DNA of 42,188 bases from Deltaproteobacteria bacterium (GCA_031273455.1 JAISRZ010000064.1:1-42188), one strand, 5' to 3'. Shown: positions 9,278 through 18,677, numbered from the stretch's first letter. Made by a program: numbers and translations. Notes: generated from the letters alone by a model not told the origin.

Positions 9278-11452
9278 TTAGGCTTCTTCGTCTTTAGAGG
9301 CGCCCTTCTCTGGGGCCGCAAAGTCCCGGGTCGTTTCCAGCATGATGGCTTGAGAGTCGATGACTTCCTTCGTGGGGGTCAAAGCCACATAGGAACCGTC
9401 TGGCTTTAGCTCGTAGGCGTTGTGGTTGTCCGTCAAATGGACTATCAAGATGTCGTGAAAGATCATTTCCTTTAATGTCGGGTTTAAGATGGGGGCCAAG
9501 ACCTCGATCCGACGGTCCAGGTTCCGGGGCATGAGGTCCGCGCTCCCAATAAACATCTCCGATTGGCCCTGGTTATGGAAGTAGAGGACCCGAGCGTGCT
9601 CCAAAAACCGCCCCACAATGGAGGTCACCGAGATGGTCGGGCTTAAGGTCGGCTCCCCGGGCCTTAAGCAGCAGACCCCCCTCACCTGTAGCCTAATGAT
9701 AACCCCAGCTTGGGAGGCCCGATACAAAGCCTCAATAATCTCCGGATCGCTTAGCTGGTTGACCTTCATGGCGATAAAACCGCCGCCTTGGGCCTTATGG
9801 GCGGCGATCTCCCGATCTATCCGGGCGATGATCTCTTTCCGGGTAGTCACGGGGCTAACCAAGAGACGCTCGTACTTTTCGATGTAGGCCATGCCAGTCA
9901 TGACGTTAAAGAGCTGGACCACGTCCCGGCCAATGGACTGGTTGGCCGTTAACAAACCCATGTCCGTGTAGATCCGAGCCGTTATGGGGTTGTAGTTGCC
10001 CGTCCCAATGTGGACATAGCTCTTTAAGCCCTCATCCTCCTGCCGGATAACCAAGCACAGTTTGGCGTGGATCTTCATGCCCACAAGGCCGTAGACCACG
10101 TTGATGCCCGCGTCCTCCAAGGCTCGGGCCCAGTTGATGTTCCGCATCTCATCGAACCTGGCTTTAAGCTCCACCACCGCGGTCACCTGTTTATCGGCCC
10201 TTCTAGCCTCAATTAAGGCGTTAATTAAGGTGGAATCGTCGCCGGTCCGGTACAGGGTCTGCTTAATGGCTTTAACCTTCGGGTCCCCAGCGGCTTGGGC
10301 GATAAAGTCCAAAACCGGCCGAAAGCTATCGTAGGGATGGTAGAGGAAGACGTCGGTTTTATTGAGGATCTTAAAAAAATCGTGGCTCTTTTTTAAGACT
10401 TTGGGCCGCTGGCTCCGAAAGGTCGGGAACCTTAACTTGGGGATGTCTAACCCGGAGATGATGTCCAAGTGCTCCCCGCCCAGGCGGTTTTTTAAGACGT
10501 AATGCTGCCAGCTCTCCACGTCAAAGCTTTTAACCAACTGCTCCACCAACCGGCAAGGGGCGTCGGCCATGGTCTCCAATTTAACCACTTCCCCAAAGCG
10601 CCGTTGGTGGACCAGATCCCGCACGGCCACCAATAGGTCGTCGGCCTCGTCCTCCTCAATCTCGATATCCGTGTTCCGGGTGATCCGAAAGAGGGTGTGG
10701 GCTCTCACCTCATAACCGGGGAAGAGGTCTTTTAGATGGTGGCCAATTAAGATATCCAAAGGTAGGATCTTCACCCCGGCCGAGGAGAACTTGGGCCGTA
10801 AAGTCTGACGGATGAGGTGGCCATGCTCCACCGGGAGGCAGATAAACTTGGGGAGGTTATCGGGTATCTTGACGCGAGCCTGGTAAAGCTTACCGGCTTT
10901 GTCCGAAAGCTGGATAAAAAGGTTAAGGCTCCCGCTGGAGACCTGGGGGAAAGGGCGCCCTTTGTCTAAAGCTTGGGGGGTTAAGATAGGAAAGATATCC
11001 TTTTGGAAGTGCTCGGTTAAAGCGGCTTTCTCGTCCCGGCTTAAATTCTGGTACCCAATGAACTTGAGCCCTTGGGCGAAGAGGGCGGGCTTTAAAGTTT
11101 TCTTCCAGAGCTCGCCCGCCTCCTGTAACAAGCTCACCACCACCCGGCGGACCCGAACGAGCTGCTCAGTGGCCGATAAACCGTCCGGGGAGACCTGGCC
11201 CACGCCTAACTTCCGTTGCCGGGTCAGCCCAGCCACCCGGACCATGAAGAATTCCTCGAGGTTATTGTAGAAAATGGATAGAAACCTCACCCGCTCCAAC
11301 AGCGGGTTGGTATCGTCATGAGCCTCTAATAAGACCTTCCGGTTAAACTCCAACCAATTAAGCTCGCGGTTAAAAAAGATAGAGCCTGGACTAGCTTTCT
11401 CCGGGTCGCTTTTAACTCTTTTCCGGCCTTTAGTCTGTTTTTTCTCGACCAT
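9278..11452 (-). CDS. ppk1: polyphosphate kinase 1
   Basis: A 724-residue PPK1 that polymerises the gamma-phosphate of ATP into polyphosphate. The N-terminal domain begins FFNRELNWLEFNRKVLLEA. The catalytic domains carry KIHAKLCLVIRQ, which holds the histidine that is autophosphorylated in the family, and the nucleotide-binding region HIGTGNYNPITARIYTD. The C-terminal domain has RGVCCLRPG, IGSADLMPRNLDRRIEV and DNHNAYEL, all family standards. Length is typical. The ATG at 11452 follows a GGGG-containing ribosome site. A four-unit Pho-box-like array lies about 80 bases upstream, suggesting phosphate-dependent control. Confidence 0.96.
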   Translation of the reverse strand: MVEKKQTKGRKRVKSDPEKASPGSIFFNRELNWLEFNRKVLLEAHDDTNPLLERVRFLSIFYNNLEEFFMVRVAGLTRQRKLGVGQVSPDGLSATEQLVRVRRVVVSLLQEAGELWKKTLKPALFAQGLKFIGYQNLSRDEKAALTEHFQKDIFPILTPQALDKGRPFPQVSSGSLNLFIQLSDKAGKLYQARVKIPDNLPKFICLPVEHGHLIRQTLRPKFSSAGVKILPLDILIGHHLKDLFPGYEVRAHTLFRITRNTDIEIEEDEADDLLVAVRDLVHQRRFGEVVKLETMADAPCRLVEQLVKSFDVESWQHYVLKNRLGGEHLDIISGLDIPKLRFPTFRSQRPKVLKKSHDFFKILNKTDVFLYHPYDSFRPVLDFIAQAAGDPKVKAIKQTLYRTGDDSTLINALIEARRADKQVTAVVELKARFDEMRNINWARALEDAGINVVYGLVGMKIHAKLCLVIRQEDEGLKSYVHIGTGNYNPITARIYTDMGLLTANQSIGRDVVQLFNVMTGMAYIEKYERLLVSPVTTRKEIIARIDREIAAHKAQGGGFIAMKVNQLSDPEIIEALYRASQAGVIIRLQVRGVCCLRPGEPTLSPTISVTSIVGRFLEHARVLYFHNQGQSEMFIGSADLMPRNLDRRIEVLAPILNPTLKEMIFHDILIVHLTDNHNAYELKPDGSYVALTPTKEVIDSQAIMLETTRDFAAPEKGASKDEEA

Positions 11453-11531
11453 ATATTCCCCAGGACAAAAGACGAGCCCCTAAAACTCTGGACGTAAAAC
11501 AAAAAGAAGATGATTCAATCTAGAACTAGAA

Positions 11532-11575
11532 TGTCAAATCGATGTCAAATGTTTGTAAAACTTTTGTCATAAACT
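11532..11575 (+). promoter_or_regulatory. Pho-box-like array of four 11-base repeats upstream of ppk1
   Basis: TGTCA-type half-sites start at 11532, 11543, 11554 (TGTAA) and 11565, exactly 11 bases apart. This is the spacing and core of PhoB direct repeats. The repeats read on the plus strand, opposite to ppk1. Seen from the ppk1 strand the same repeats read TTGACA, so they could also supply -35 elements. Confidence 0.6.
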
Positions 11576-12649
11576 TTTAAAAGAGGCTTAATATTTTTAA
11601 AATCATCCTCCCCGCGACCCTACCTTGGGCCGGGAACTCTTATGTTTAATGAGATTCAAAATCTGATTATATCAGATATTCCGCCAAATACTCGGGTCTT
11701 TTTCGATTTTTTTCGGCCCCTGTCAGGAAAAAAACGGGACGGTTAGGGATCTTATTGTTCTTAAAGGGTTTAACGGCCCCGCTAAGAGTCAAACCTTAAA
11801 ACCGAGGATTCCTACGTAGGACTTTAGCTAGAACTAGCTTAGGCGAAAAGAGACGGGCGGATCAAGAGGATAAAATAAGTAGTTTTAAGTAATTTACACT
11901 ATAAAAGCGGTTAATAATAAATATTATAGTAAATTAAGCTTTTAATCACCTTCAGCTCTACGACTCCCAGACGCTTAAGCCGAAAATCTAAAAGACGCCG
12001 GACTTTAAACCCAGTTGGCCTTTGGCCCCATGAACGCGGTCGCGACGGAACGCCTAAGGCCCCTTTGGTCAGTATAAGCCAGGCTCGAGCCAAGGGCCAA
12101 AAGTCTTGGTCTCGGGCCTTTAGATGGTCCAGGTTGTCTGGGAGGATTTGGGTGGTTAAAGGGCGCTCCAGGTTGTCTGGGGGATTTGGGTGGCTAAAGG
12201 GCGCTCCAGGTTGTATGGGAGGATTTGGGTGATTAAAGGGTGGTCTTAGACGTTAAAAATGAGCCGCGAGGCGGTCTTGTGGGCTAAAGGGGTCTTTAGC
12301 CGTAAAGCGGTCTTGGCTGGGTCTAGGGGCGCGGTCGTTCTGCGGAACTTGGGGCGATCTTGGCGGTTAAAGGGGTCATAAGGCGCGCGGCGGTCTTAGG
12401 CGGTCCAGTCGATCTAAAAGCCCCGAGCCGGTCTAGATGGTCCAAGGAAGCTAGCCCCTACTCGCTTAAGGCCATTAGACTTTAATCACGGAACTCCGAG
12501 TGGGGGCGAAAGGGGCGCGAAGGTTCTCTAGGGAGCCTTCTGTCTTGAAGAGCCAAGGAAGGGTTAAGAGGGGCTTCTAACAGGCCCAAAAGCTCGGAAA
12601 AACGACCCGCCTTGGCCCGATAACTATTTCGGCTAACTTCAGCTAGGCT
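11576..12649. other. 1.1 kb repeat-rich spacer between ppk1 and bioB
   Basis: No credible gene. It includes an AT-rich stretch (11870-11940), the 39-base tandem repeat described separately, and degenerate 'ggtctta/gcggtc' text from 12240 to 12440. Confidence 0.55.
12128..12240 (+). repeat. three tandem copies of a 38-39 base unit
   Basis: The unit runs from tccaggttgtctggg to ggttaaagggcgc. Copies are at 12128-12166, 12167-12204 (one base deleted) and 12205-12240 (two or three substitutions, end diverged). There are no spacers between copies, so this is a minisatellite, not a CRISPR array. Confidence 0.9.
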
Positions 12650-13633
12650 CTAACCCCAGACGACCTCATAGCCAGCTTTTTCGACTTCGGCCACGGTTGG
12701 CTCCAAGCCTAAGCCGTCCACGGTCAGATACCCACTCGCGAAGATGGAGTCCGCCGCCGCCAAGACATACTCGGTCTTCTGAGACAGATATTTCTCCCGC
12801 CCAGCGGCGCATCTAATCTCGGCTTTAGGCAGGGTCAACCGGGCCAGCCCCAAAACCTTCAGACAATACTCCGGGCTTAAGGGGGCCACGCCAAGAGCGG
12901 CCAAAGCCGTGCCCTCAATGGGCACGTAAAAGTTAATGGGCACCGAGGCTGGCTCTAAGGACCTAATGGCCATGAGCATATCGACCACATCGGACTTTTC
13001 TTCCCCTAAACCGACAATCCCCCCACAACAAAGCTCTAAACCCACGGACTTTAGGGTCCACAGGTTTTCCAAGCGCTCTTCCCAGGTGTGGGTGGAGCAG
13101 ATACTGGGGTAATAACGGGCGCTGGAGTTGAGATTGTGGTTGATCCGGCTAACCCCAGCCTCCTTCAGCCTAAGGGCTTGAGAGCGGGTTAAAAGACCAA
13201 TGGATAAACAAATAGGGGTGTCGGCCTCTTTTTTAACCAGCTCGATCCGTTGGCTAAAAGTCTCTATCTCATCGTCAGTGAACCTTAAGCCGCTAAAGGC
13301 CAGACAATGGCGAGTGACCCGACCCCTAGCCCCCAGCCGGGCCTTTTGCCGCAAATATTCCGCGTCAATCAGATTGTACTTGGGAACGCCCGCCTTAGAG
13401 TCGCGAGATTGGGCGCAGTAACGACAGTCCTCGCCACAATCGCCGTTTTTAAGGCTGGTGATCACCTGAATGGCCACCTGTCGGCCCCGGTAAGTCCGCC
13501 TAAGCGCGGAGACCGCTTGGTACAGGTCATCCAATTTCGCGTCCGAACAGTTTAAAACGGCCAGGGCTTCCTCGGAGGAAAGTTTTTGGCCGTTTAGGGC
13601 TCTACCGTTGATAATATCTAAACTTAAAACCAT
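12650..13633 (-). CDS. bioB: biotin synthase (radical SAM)
   Basis: A 327-residue BioB that converts dethiobiotin to biotin. The radical-SAM cluster motif is CGEDCRYCAQS (CxxxCxxC). Downstream are INHNLNSSARYYPSICSTHTWEER, GLELCCGGIVGLGE, PINFYVPIEGTALA and IRCAAGREKY, all in the family order, giving the ligands for the second (auxiliary) iron-sulfur cluster. Length is normal. The start is the ATG at 13633. No other bio genes lie in the window, so it is an isolated copy. Confidence 0.95.
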   Translation of the reverse strand: MVLSLDIINGRALNGQKLSSEEALAVLNCSDAKLDDLYQAVSALRRTYRGRQVAIQVITSLKNGDCGEDCRYCAQSRDSKAGVPKYNLIDAEYLRQKARLGARGRVTRHCLAFSGLRFTDDEIETFSQRIELVKKEADTPICLSIGLLTRSQALRLKEAGVSRINHNLNSSARYYPSICSTHTWEERLENLWTLKSVGLELCCGGIVGLGEEKSDVVDMLMAIRSLEPASVPINFYVPIEGTALAALGVAPLSPEYCLKVLGLARLTLPKAEIRCAAGREKYLSQKTEYVLAAADSIFASGYLTVDGLGLEPTVAEVEKAGYEVVWG

Positions 13634-14047
13634 GTTTTACCGCGTATTCTCCACTAAATTAAAACCAATCATCCAGGCTTTATCTTTGGGACAAAACAAA
13701 TGAAGGGGAACTATAGCGTAAAAATGAGGATAAAGAAAGGGTTGAGAGGGGTTAACGCGGAAGGCGGGAAAGCGTCTCTATACCAGGGGTCCAGCGGTAA
13801 AACATCGTTAGGCGCCGCCAAATCAGCTCGTTAAGGTCATGAGGTTATCGGGTGAAGCTATTGAGGCTGAGATCGCGTATAGTTTGGATTCCCCTAGCAG
13901 ACCCGATGGGCGGAACCCCTAACGGTTATCCCGCTGGAGACCTTTTCCGAGCCGATAGTCAGGCTCCAGCTTTCGCGGCCAATGGACTTTACGGCTTCAG
14001 CGCGCGCAAGGCGATAAGTCAGAGCGCCTAGCGCGTAAGTCTCCGAG
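13634..14047. other. spacer between bioB and the CbiZ gene
   Basis: About 410 bases with no open frame of note. No clear terminator for the corrinoid operon was found, though GC-rich inverted segments (for example around 14003-14033) could serve. Confidence 0.45.
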
Positions 14048-15613
14048 CTACTGACTTTTTTGCCCCGCCATAAGAGCCCTTAAAGCGATGGACAAGGGAG
14101 GCGGAATTTTCGAGCCCTTGGATTCCGGATTGTTTTCCGGATCCAGCTTTAAGACAGGTTTCCCCGCGATCTCGCTGGCCACGGTTAAGGCTAAAGACTC
14201 AAAGGCCGTTAAATCGACCGCTTGCTCAAACCGATAGGCGTCGCTGAGGCTAAAAGCTAACTCCACAAACCCTTGATAACGGGGATTGGTTAAGATAGAG
14301 GCTAACTCGGGATAATAAAGACATCTTTCCGCTAAACGAGCCTTGACCGTCCGGCGTTTAGTCTTCCCGTTTTGCTTCAGGATAGCTTCCGTAACCCCGG
14401 CTTTGACCGCCTCGGCTATCAATTGGCCAATTTTAGTGTGTCCGCCAGAGTAGTTGACGCTTTTACCCTCCCCGCTAACCACGATGACCGTGTCCGTCCC
14501 GGTCCCAGTGGCCGGGTTTTCTAGACCAGTCTGGACGCTACGGATATCCATCTCCCAAAGGGCGGCCGTTTTAGCCTCAGTGACGTAAATAATGGCGTTA
14601 GCCATGGCCCCTGGCGAAAGATGGCGGTTAGTGAGGACAATGATGTTGATGGTCCCAGGCTCAAAATAGGCCCCCACATCGCTCCCAGCCCTAATAGCGT
14701 TGCCCTCCACCCCAGCGGTGATCAGGGTGGTGACCGCCAGATCCTTATATTTTCTGGTGGTCACCACCAGATTGTTCAAATCCGCTCCGGTGCCCATGAT
14801 CGAGGCTTTGGCTTTATCCAGCTTTAAGACGTCATAAATGGTGGTCTTGGGGCCTTCATAGCCTAATAAATGGTAAATAGGCCAGGTTGAGGAGGGGGAA
14901 AAGGAGTTGCCCACTGACTCAATTTCCTTTAACGCTCCGCTATTGGTGGAAATGATGTCCATAGGCCGCTTAAAGCGGATGAGTAAAGTGCGATGGACAA
15001 AATCCAATAGCCGGCTATCCACTATGGCGGCGCTCTCCACGTAGGGCATATCCAGTTTCAAAGGTTTGGCGGCGAGAACCTCCTGAGGTCTCACCAGATT
15101 CTCCACCTTCGCGAATTCATTGGGGTACAGGGTCCCAGCCAGCCAAGCCGCGAAGTAGGTCTGATAATCCTTAGCTTGATCGACTAGCCCATCGGGAAAA
15201 TCAAAAACATCCCCATTTTTAATGGCGGGAGCGTTCCGATAGCCGCCACCCTTAAATAACTTCCCCAAAGCCTCTTTGTCCTTGGTCCTTATGACCACAA
15301 CCGAGGGGTTTAATTTCCGAAAGGCCGCGCCGTTTACCTCAACCCATTCCAAGGCGCCCAAATCCGTGGGTAAAACGCCCCCAGCCTTTAAGATGATGGC
15401 GGCCAGAACCGAGCCGGTTCCCGCGACTTTAAGGCCGTTGGGGCTAGGCTCAACAAAAACCGTTGTTTTTAACTTATCTTGGGGTAATTTGGCGACTTTC
15501 TGGGCTAAAATCTCGGGTAAATCGGGATCTTCCTGAGCCGGGCCAGCGAAAACCGGTAAGGCTAACCCAATAACCAGAAGTAAAAGGGTCATGGCCAAAA
15601 GCTGTCGTTTCAT
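14048..15613 (-). CDS. cbiZ: exported fusion of a BtuF-like lobe and CbiZ adenosylcobinamide amidohydrolase
   Basis: A 521-residue protein from the ATG at 15613; the longer frame opens with TTG and would hide the signal peptide. Residues 1-24 form a classical signal peptide (MKRQLLAMTLLLLVIGLALPVFAG). Residues about 48-165 match only the second lobe of BtuF/FepB-type periplasmic binding proteins (VAGTGSVLAAIILKAGGV, LNPSVVVI, APAIKNGDVFDF, LAGTLYPN). Residues about 195-420 are CbiZ: RTLLIRFKRPMDIISTNSG, TTLITAGVEGNAIRAG, PGTINIIVLTN, LSPGAMANAIIYVTEAKTAAL, ATGTGTDTVIVVSG and SGGHTKIGQLI. A 100-residue tail is unassigned. CbiZ cleaves the nucleotide-loop amide of adenosylcorrinoids during salvage and remodelling, and is normally cytoplasmic. 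It lies 134 bases after the ATPase gene of the riboswitch operon. An exported CbiZ is unusual. Confidence 0.85.
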   Translation of the reverse strand: MKRQLLAMTLLLLVIGLALPVFAGPAQEDPDLPEILAQKVAKLPQDKLKTTVFVEPSPNGLKVAGTGSVLAAIILKAGGVLPTDLGALEWVEVNGAAFRKLNPSVVVIRTKDKEALGKLFKGGGYRNAPAIKNGDVFDFPDGLVDQAKDYQTYFAAWLAGTLYPNEFAKVENLVRPQEVLAAKPLKLDMPYVESAAIVDSRLLDFVHRTLLIRFKRPMDIISTNSGALKEIESVGNSFSPSSTWPIYHLLGYEGPKTTIYDVLKLDKAKASIMGTGADLNNLVVTTRKYKDLAVTTLITAGVEGNAIRAGSDVGAYFEPGTINIIVLTNRHLSPGAMANAIIYVTEAKTAALWEMDIRSVQTGLENPATGTGTDTVIVVSGEGKSVNYSGGHTKIGQLIAEAVKAGVTEAILKQNGKTKRRTVKARLAERCLYYPELASILTNPRYQGFVELAFSLSDAYRFEQAVDLTAFESLALTVASEIAGKPVLKLDPENNPESKGSKIPPPLSIALRALMAGQKSQ

Positions 15614-15747
15614 AATGCGCCTATCAGTAACCGGGTCAGGATCGCGGCTTACGCGTATCAGGCCCAATTATCGGGTAAAGTCAGATTATTATTTTGTAAT
15701 CTTCAATAAAATCATTTACTAAAACGCAATTAAACCATAAAAGGCGT

Positions 15748-16515
15748 TTAGCTTAATGACAACACCGCCCCATAAGCCACGGTGTATTGCGGTTTATCCA
15801 GAGCCTTAACCTCGGTTATCAACTCATCTTCTAAAGCCTTTGCCAAAGCCGCGTTAGTGGCCGGGCCGCCATCTAGCCAAACCCCTTCGTCTAGGTTATC
15901 GCGGTTCATCATGGCCCCGACCCTTCTGGCCACCGAGGAATGGAGGGCCTTAATGATATCGCCCTTAGCGGCCCCTTTAGCCATTAGGGAAACCATCTCG
16001 CTTTCCGCGAAAACCACGCAGGTGCTGTTTAAAGAAACGCTCTCTTTTGAGTCCTCGCTTAAACGGGAAAACTCGCTTAAAGGCGTGTCTAAAAGTCGGG
16101 CGGTCACCTCAAAAAAACGCCCGGTCCCAGCGGCGCACTTATCGTTCATCTTAAAGTCCGCCACCCGGCCTTGATCGTCTAGGTGGATGATCTTAATGTC
16201 TTGGCCCCCGATATTGACTATGACCCGAGCTTGACCCTCGCTTAACTTAAATAAGCCCACCGCGTTGGCCCGGATCTCATCGATCCGAATCTCGGCTAAA
16301 CCGCAAAGACCCTTGCCATAACCCGTGGCCGCCACTTGACTGACCGCGTCAGATTTAAGGCCCAGTTCGCCTAAGCCTTGGTCTAATAGACTTTTAGCTA
16401 AAGCCTCTTGGCCTGGGGCGGTGGGCGTTTGGCCCCGCCAGACAATCTTCTCCCCTTCGGTTATGACCACCTTAATGGCGGCGCTCCCCAAATCAAAACC
16501 CGCTTTTATTGTCAC
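15748..16515 (-). CDS. BcrA/HgdC-type ATPase activator (2-hydroxyacyl-CoA dehydratase / DCCP reductase family)
   Basis: A 255-residue ASKHA-fold ATPase from a GTG at 16515, three bases after the previous gene's stop. It reads AGFDLGSAAIKVVI (phosphate loop 1), VNIGGQDIKII, NDKCAAGTGRFFE (C127) and LNSTCVVFAESEMVSL (C166), then WLDGGPATN. The two cysteines bind one [4Fe-4S] cluster shared across the homodimer in this family. ATP hydrolysis pushes an electron to very low potential and delivers it to the partner iron-sulfur protein, which is encoded directly upstream. The same family activates benzoyl-CoA reductases, 2-hydroxyacyl-CoA dehydratases and double-cubane cluster proteins. Its place in a B12-riboswitch operon suggests corrinoid reduction, which is an inference. 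Confidence 0.9.
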   Translation of the reverse strand: MTIKAGFDLGSAAIKVVITEGEKIVWRGQTPTAPGQEALAKSLLDQGLGELGLKSDAVSQVAATGYGKGLCGLAEIRIDEIRANAVGLFKLSEGQARVIVNIGGQDIKIIHLDDQGRVADFKMNDKCAAGTGRFFEVTARLLDTPLSEFSRLSEDSKESVSLNSTCVVFAESEMVSLMAKGAAKGDIIKALHSSVARRVGAMMNRDNLDEGVWLDGGPATNAALAKALEDELITEVKALDKPQYTVAYGAVLSLS

Positions 16516-16518
16516 CGG

Positions 16519-17751
16519 TCAATCCCCAGAAAGGCTATGCCTGAAAGCTTCCAGGCGGGTTAAAAGGTTTTGCCGGTCTTCAAGGGCGTAGTCCGTTTCC
16601 AACCGTAAAAACCTGAGTCCTTGATTTTTTAAAGTCATCTCAATGGTCGAGCTTTCGAGATCATAAGGATGACAACCCTTTAACACCACGAAGATCACGC
16701 CCACCAAGCCCGCCTCATTTCTTTGACCTAGGATGTTGTTAACCCGCCTTTCGTTATCCCCAAAGGTTGGGCACAAGGACCCTTGATGGTAGCGGCCAGC
16801 CATAGAGGCCAATAACCCGTGAATAGAGGTGTCCTCTAGGGGCCCAACCGGCGGGAAAATCCGCTCAGAGGAGCAAAGATCGTCCGCCACCACCCTTAAA
16901 TGGGCCTCTTCGATCAGGATTGGGAGCTTATAGTTGGGATAAAAAATGGGCGAGCCCGCTAAAAAGACTTTCGGCCCGGTCGTAGCCGTTTGAGGGAGTT
17001 TATTAATTAGCTCAGTGACTTTTTGGGCCCATTGGTCCGGTAAATCGTAAAAAAGAGATCCTATGACCAGTAAGAACCAGATTAGACTTAACCGCCCCTC
17101 TTGCCGAGCTTTTTTCAGCTGGGTCACGGCCACAAAGACCCGAGCCAAAGCGCTTTCCGCCTCAAGTAGGTCTTTTCGAGCGATTTTCTGACGGCTTACG
17201 GTCTCTAACCATTCTTTTAACTTAATGACTTCACTTAGCCATTTAGACTGGCTTTCCGTCTCTTGCCGAAAGTGGGGCAGTTCCAAAAACTTGACCTCCC
17301 CCGGGCTAGGATCCACCATCTTTCGAGCTTCCCAGAACTTAACCACCCAGTCGCAGGTGGTGGGAATGACCCAAGGGGCTTTAAGCGCCGCCTTATCTAT
17401 CTCCAGCTTGGTTAAAACGCCCTTAATAACCGGGCACATTAAAGCGGGCCAAGAGTAAGCCGCGAACGAGGCCTCAGCTAAAGACCCGCTAGCCACTTTA
17501 ACGGGCTGATAACCCGCGGCGGCGATTAGCTCCAAAGGAACCTGGTTGCACAAAAGGTTTAAAACCGGTCGCCCCACCCGGGCCTCTATCTCCGCGGTTC
17601 CTCTAGCGGCAGTGATATCCAAAAAATAGTCGAGCTCCGCTTGGTAATCAGATCGGCTTTTTAGCCAAGATAGAAGCTCCTTTTCCTCGGCTAGAACTTT
17701 CTCAATGGTCTTCTTTAGTAAGCGGTCCCGCCGGTTTTCCGTATTATTCAT
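16519..17751 (-). CDS. 2-hydroxyacyl-CoA dehydratase-family / double-cubane-cluster-like iron-sulfur protein
   Basis: A 410-residue protein of the HgdB/BcrB/YjiM family. Cysteines at 68 (NLLCNQVP), 106 (LMCPVIKG), 133 (PTTCDW), 293 (DDLCSSERI), 327 (SLCPTFGDNERR) and 360 (LKGCHPYD) fall in the family's cluster-binding blocks. LKGCHPYDLESSTIE is a strong C-terminal signature. Only one large subunit is encoded, whereas dehydratases and benzoyl-CoA reductases need at least two different ones. This fits the homodimeric double-cubane cluster proteins better. The gene sits between a membrane polyferredoxin (2-base gap) and its ATPase activator (3-base gap). It would receive ATP-driven low-potential electrons, with a corrinoid as the possible acceptor. 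The exact substrate cannot be read from sequence. Confidence 0.85.
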   Translation of the reverse strand: MNNTENRRDRLLKKTIEKVLAEEKELLSWLKSRSDYQAELDYFLDITAARGTAEIEARVGRPVLNLLCNQVPLELIAAAGYQPVKVASGSLAEASFAAYSWPALMCPVIKGVLTKLEIDKAALKAPWVIPTTCDWVVKFWEARKMVDPSPGEVKFLELPHFRQETESQSKWLSEVIKLKEWLETVSRQKIARKDLLEAESALARVFVAVTQLKKARQEGRLSLIWFLLVIGSLFYDLPDQWAQKVTELINKLPQTATTGPKVFLAGSPIFYPNYKLPILIEEAHLRVVADDLCSSERIFPPVGPLEDTSIHGLLASMAGRYHQGSLCPTFGDNERRVNNILGQRNEAGLVGVIFVVLKGCHPYDLESSTIEMTLKNQGLRFLRLETDYALEDRQNLLTRLEAFRHSLSGD

Positions 17752-17753
17752 GG

Positions 17754-18677
17754 CTAAAGACTAAGACCTTTCGTGTCCCATCTAGAAGAGGAATAAATGG
17801 TTAAACCAAAGAACTTTAAGCTTAAGGCACCGCTGGAGGGGCAAGCCTCGGCGCATCTTAAGCAATCCACGCACTCAATGGTCTGAACCTGGGCGATATC
17901 TTGATCGATCTTGGCCACGTCCATCTGACAGTTCCGGCGACAAGCCCCACAACCCACGCAAAAAGAGGGCTCTTTAACCAGCCTTAAGGCGGTTAAGGGC
18001 CTTAGAAAGTGGATTAAAGCCAATAGCGGGCAAAAGAGGCAGAAAAGACGATCTTTAAAAAAAGCCCCCACCATGGAGCTACCCGTGGCCATGACTAGGG
18101 CCACGGATACCCATAAAGTCACTTCGTTATCGAGGTTAATGGCTAGATACTTGGTCTCGCCAGCGAACAAAGGCAAGATGAGCTTACCTGGGCAGATGGA
18201 GCAAAAAGGCAAATACAAATCAGGCGGTAAAATCTTGGCTGTGATTAAAGGCGGGAGAACCACAATCATCCCTAAACAGAGGTATTTGATTGATCCTAAG
18301 CCCTTTTTAACGGTTGGGGTCAGATGTCTTTCCCTAATCCCAACTAGGTTTCTTAACCAGGACAACCAGTCTTGGATTAGCCCAAACGGGCAGATCCAGC
18401 CGCACCAAACCTTGCCAAGTAGCGCGACCAAAGCCACAAAGACCACGAACCAGCCTAAGGCCACCAAGATTTCCTTACCCGCGGCCAGACCCGCGAATAG
18501 GCCAAAACCAATGTAGCCTTGAAGGCCCATGAGGTAGCAAAACCCGCCGCAGCCCGGCACAAAGGGGCAAGCGAAACAGGGTAAGGCCGACCCGAGATGG
18601 ATACCCACCCGGCCCCCGTACATCAAGATGGCGAAGGAGAGCCACTGGACGATATTTTTCAGCCGGATAATTCTCAT
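17754..18677 (-). CDS. NapH/NosR-like membrane-bound polyferredoxin
   Basis: A 307-residue membrane protein with about five hydrophobic segments. WCGWICPFGLIQDW (C92, C96) and LFCLFCPLLALIHF (C213, C216) are the CxxxCP/CxxCP motifs of the NapH/NosR/CcoG group. The cytoplasmic tail carries two [4Fe-4S] ferredoxin motifs: CVGCGACRRNC (C240-C250) and CVDCLRCAEACP (C269-C279). There are extra cysteines near the N-terminus (C34, C37, C43, C47) and FCSICP (C159, C162). The likely role is passing electrons across or along the membrane to soluble iron-sulfur partners. Its ATG overlaps the previous gene by four bases (ATGA), and the DCCP-like gene follows after two bases, so all belong to one riboswitch-led operon. 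Confidence 0.9.
   Translation of the reverse strand: MRIIRLKNIVQWLSFAILMYGGRVGIHLGSALPCFACPFVPGCGGFCYLMGLQGYIGFGLFAGLAAGKEILVALGWFVVFVALVALLGKVWCGWICPFGLIQDWLSWLRNLVGIRERHLTPTVKKGLGSIKYLCLGMIVVLPPLITAKILPPDLYLPFCSICPGKLILPLFAGETKYLAINLDNEVTLWVSVALVMATGSSMVGAFFKDRLFCLFCPLLALIHFLRPLTALRLVKEPSFCVGCGACRRNCQMDVAKIDQDIAQVQTIECVDCLRCAEACPSSGALSLKFFGLTIYSSSRWDTKGLSL

Noticed and set aside
12128..12240. Possible CRISPR array
   Set aside because: The units are contiguous, without unique spacers between them, and no cas genes are nearby.
15614..15667. Longer N-terminus for the CbiZ fusion
   Set aside because: It would start at TTG and place 18 residues before a clear signal peptide.
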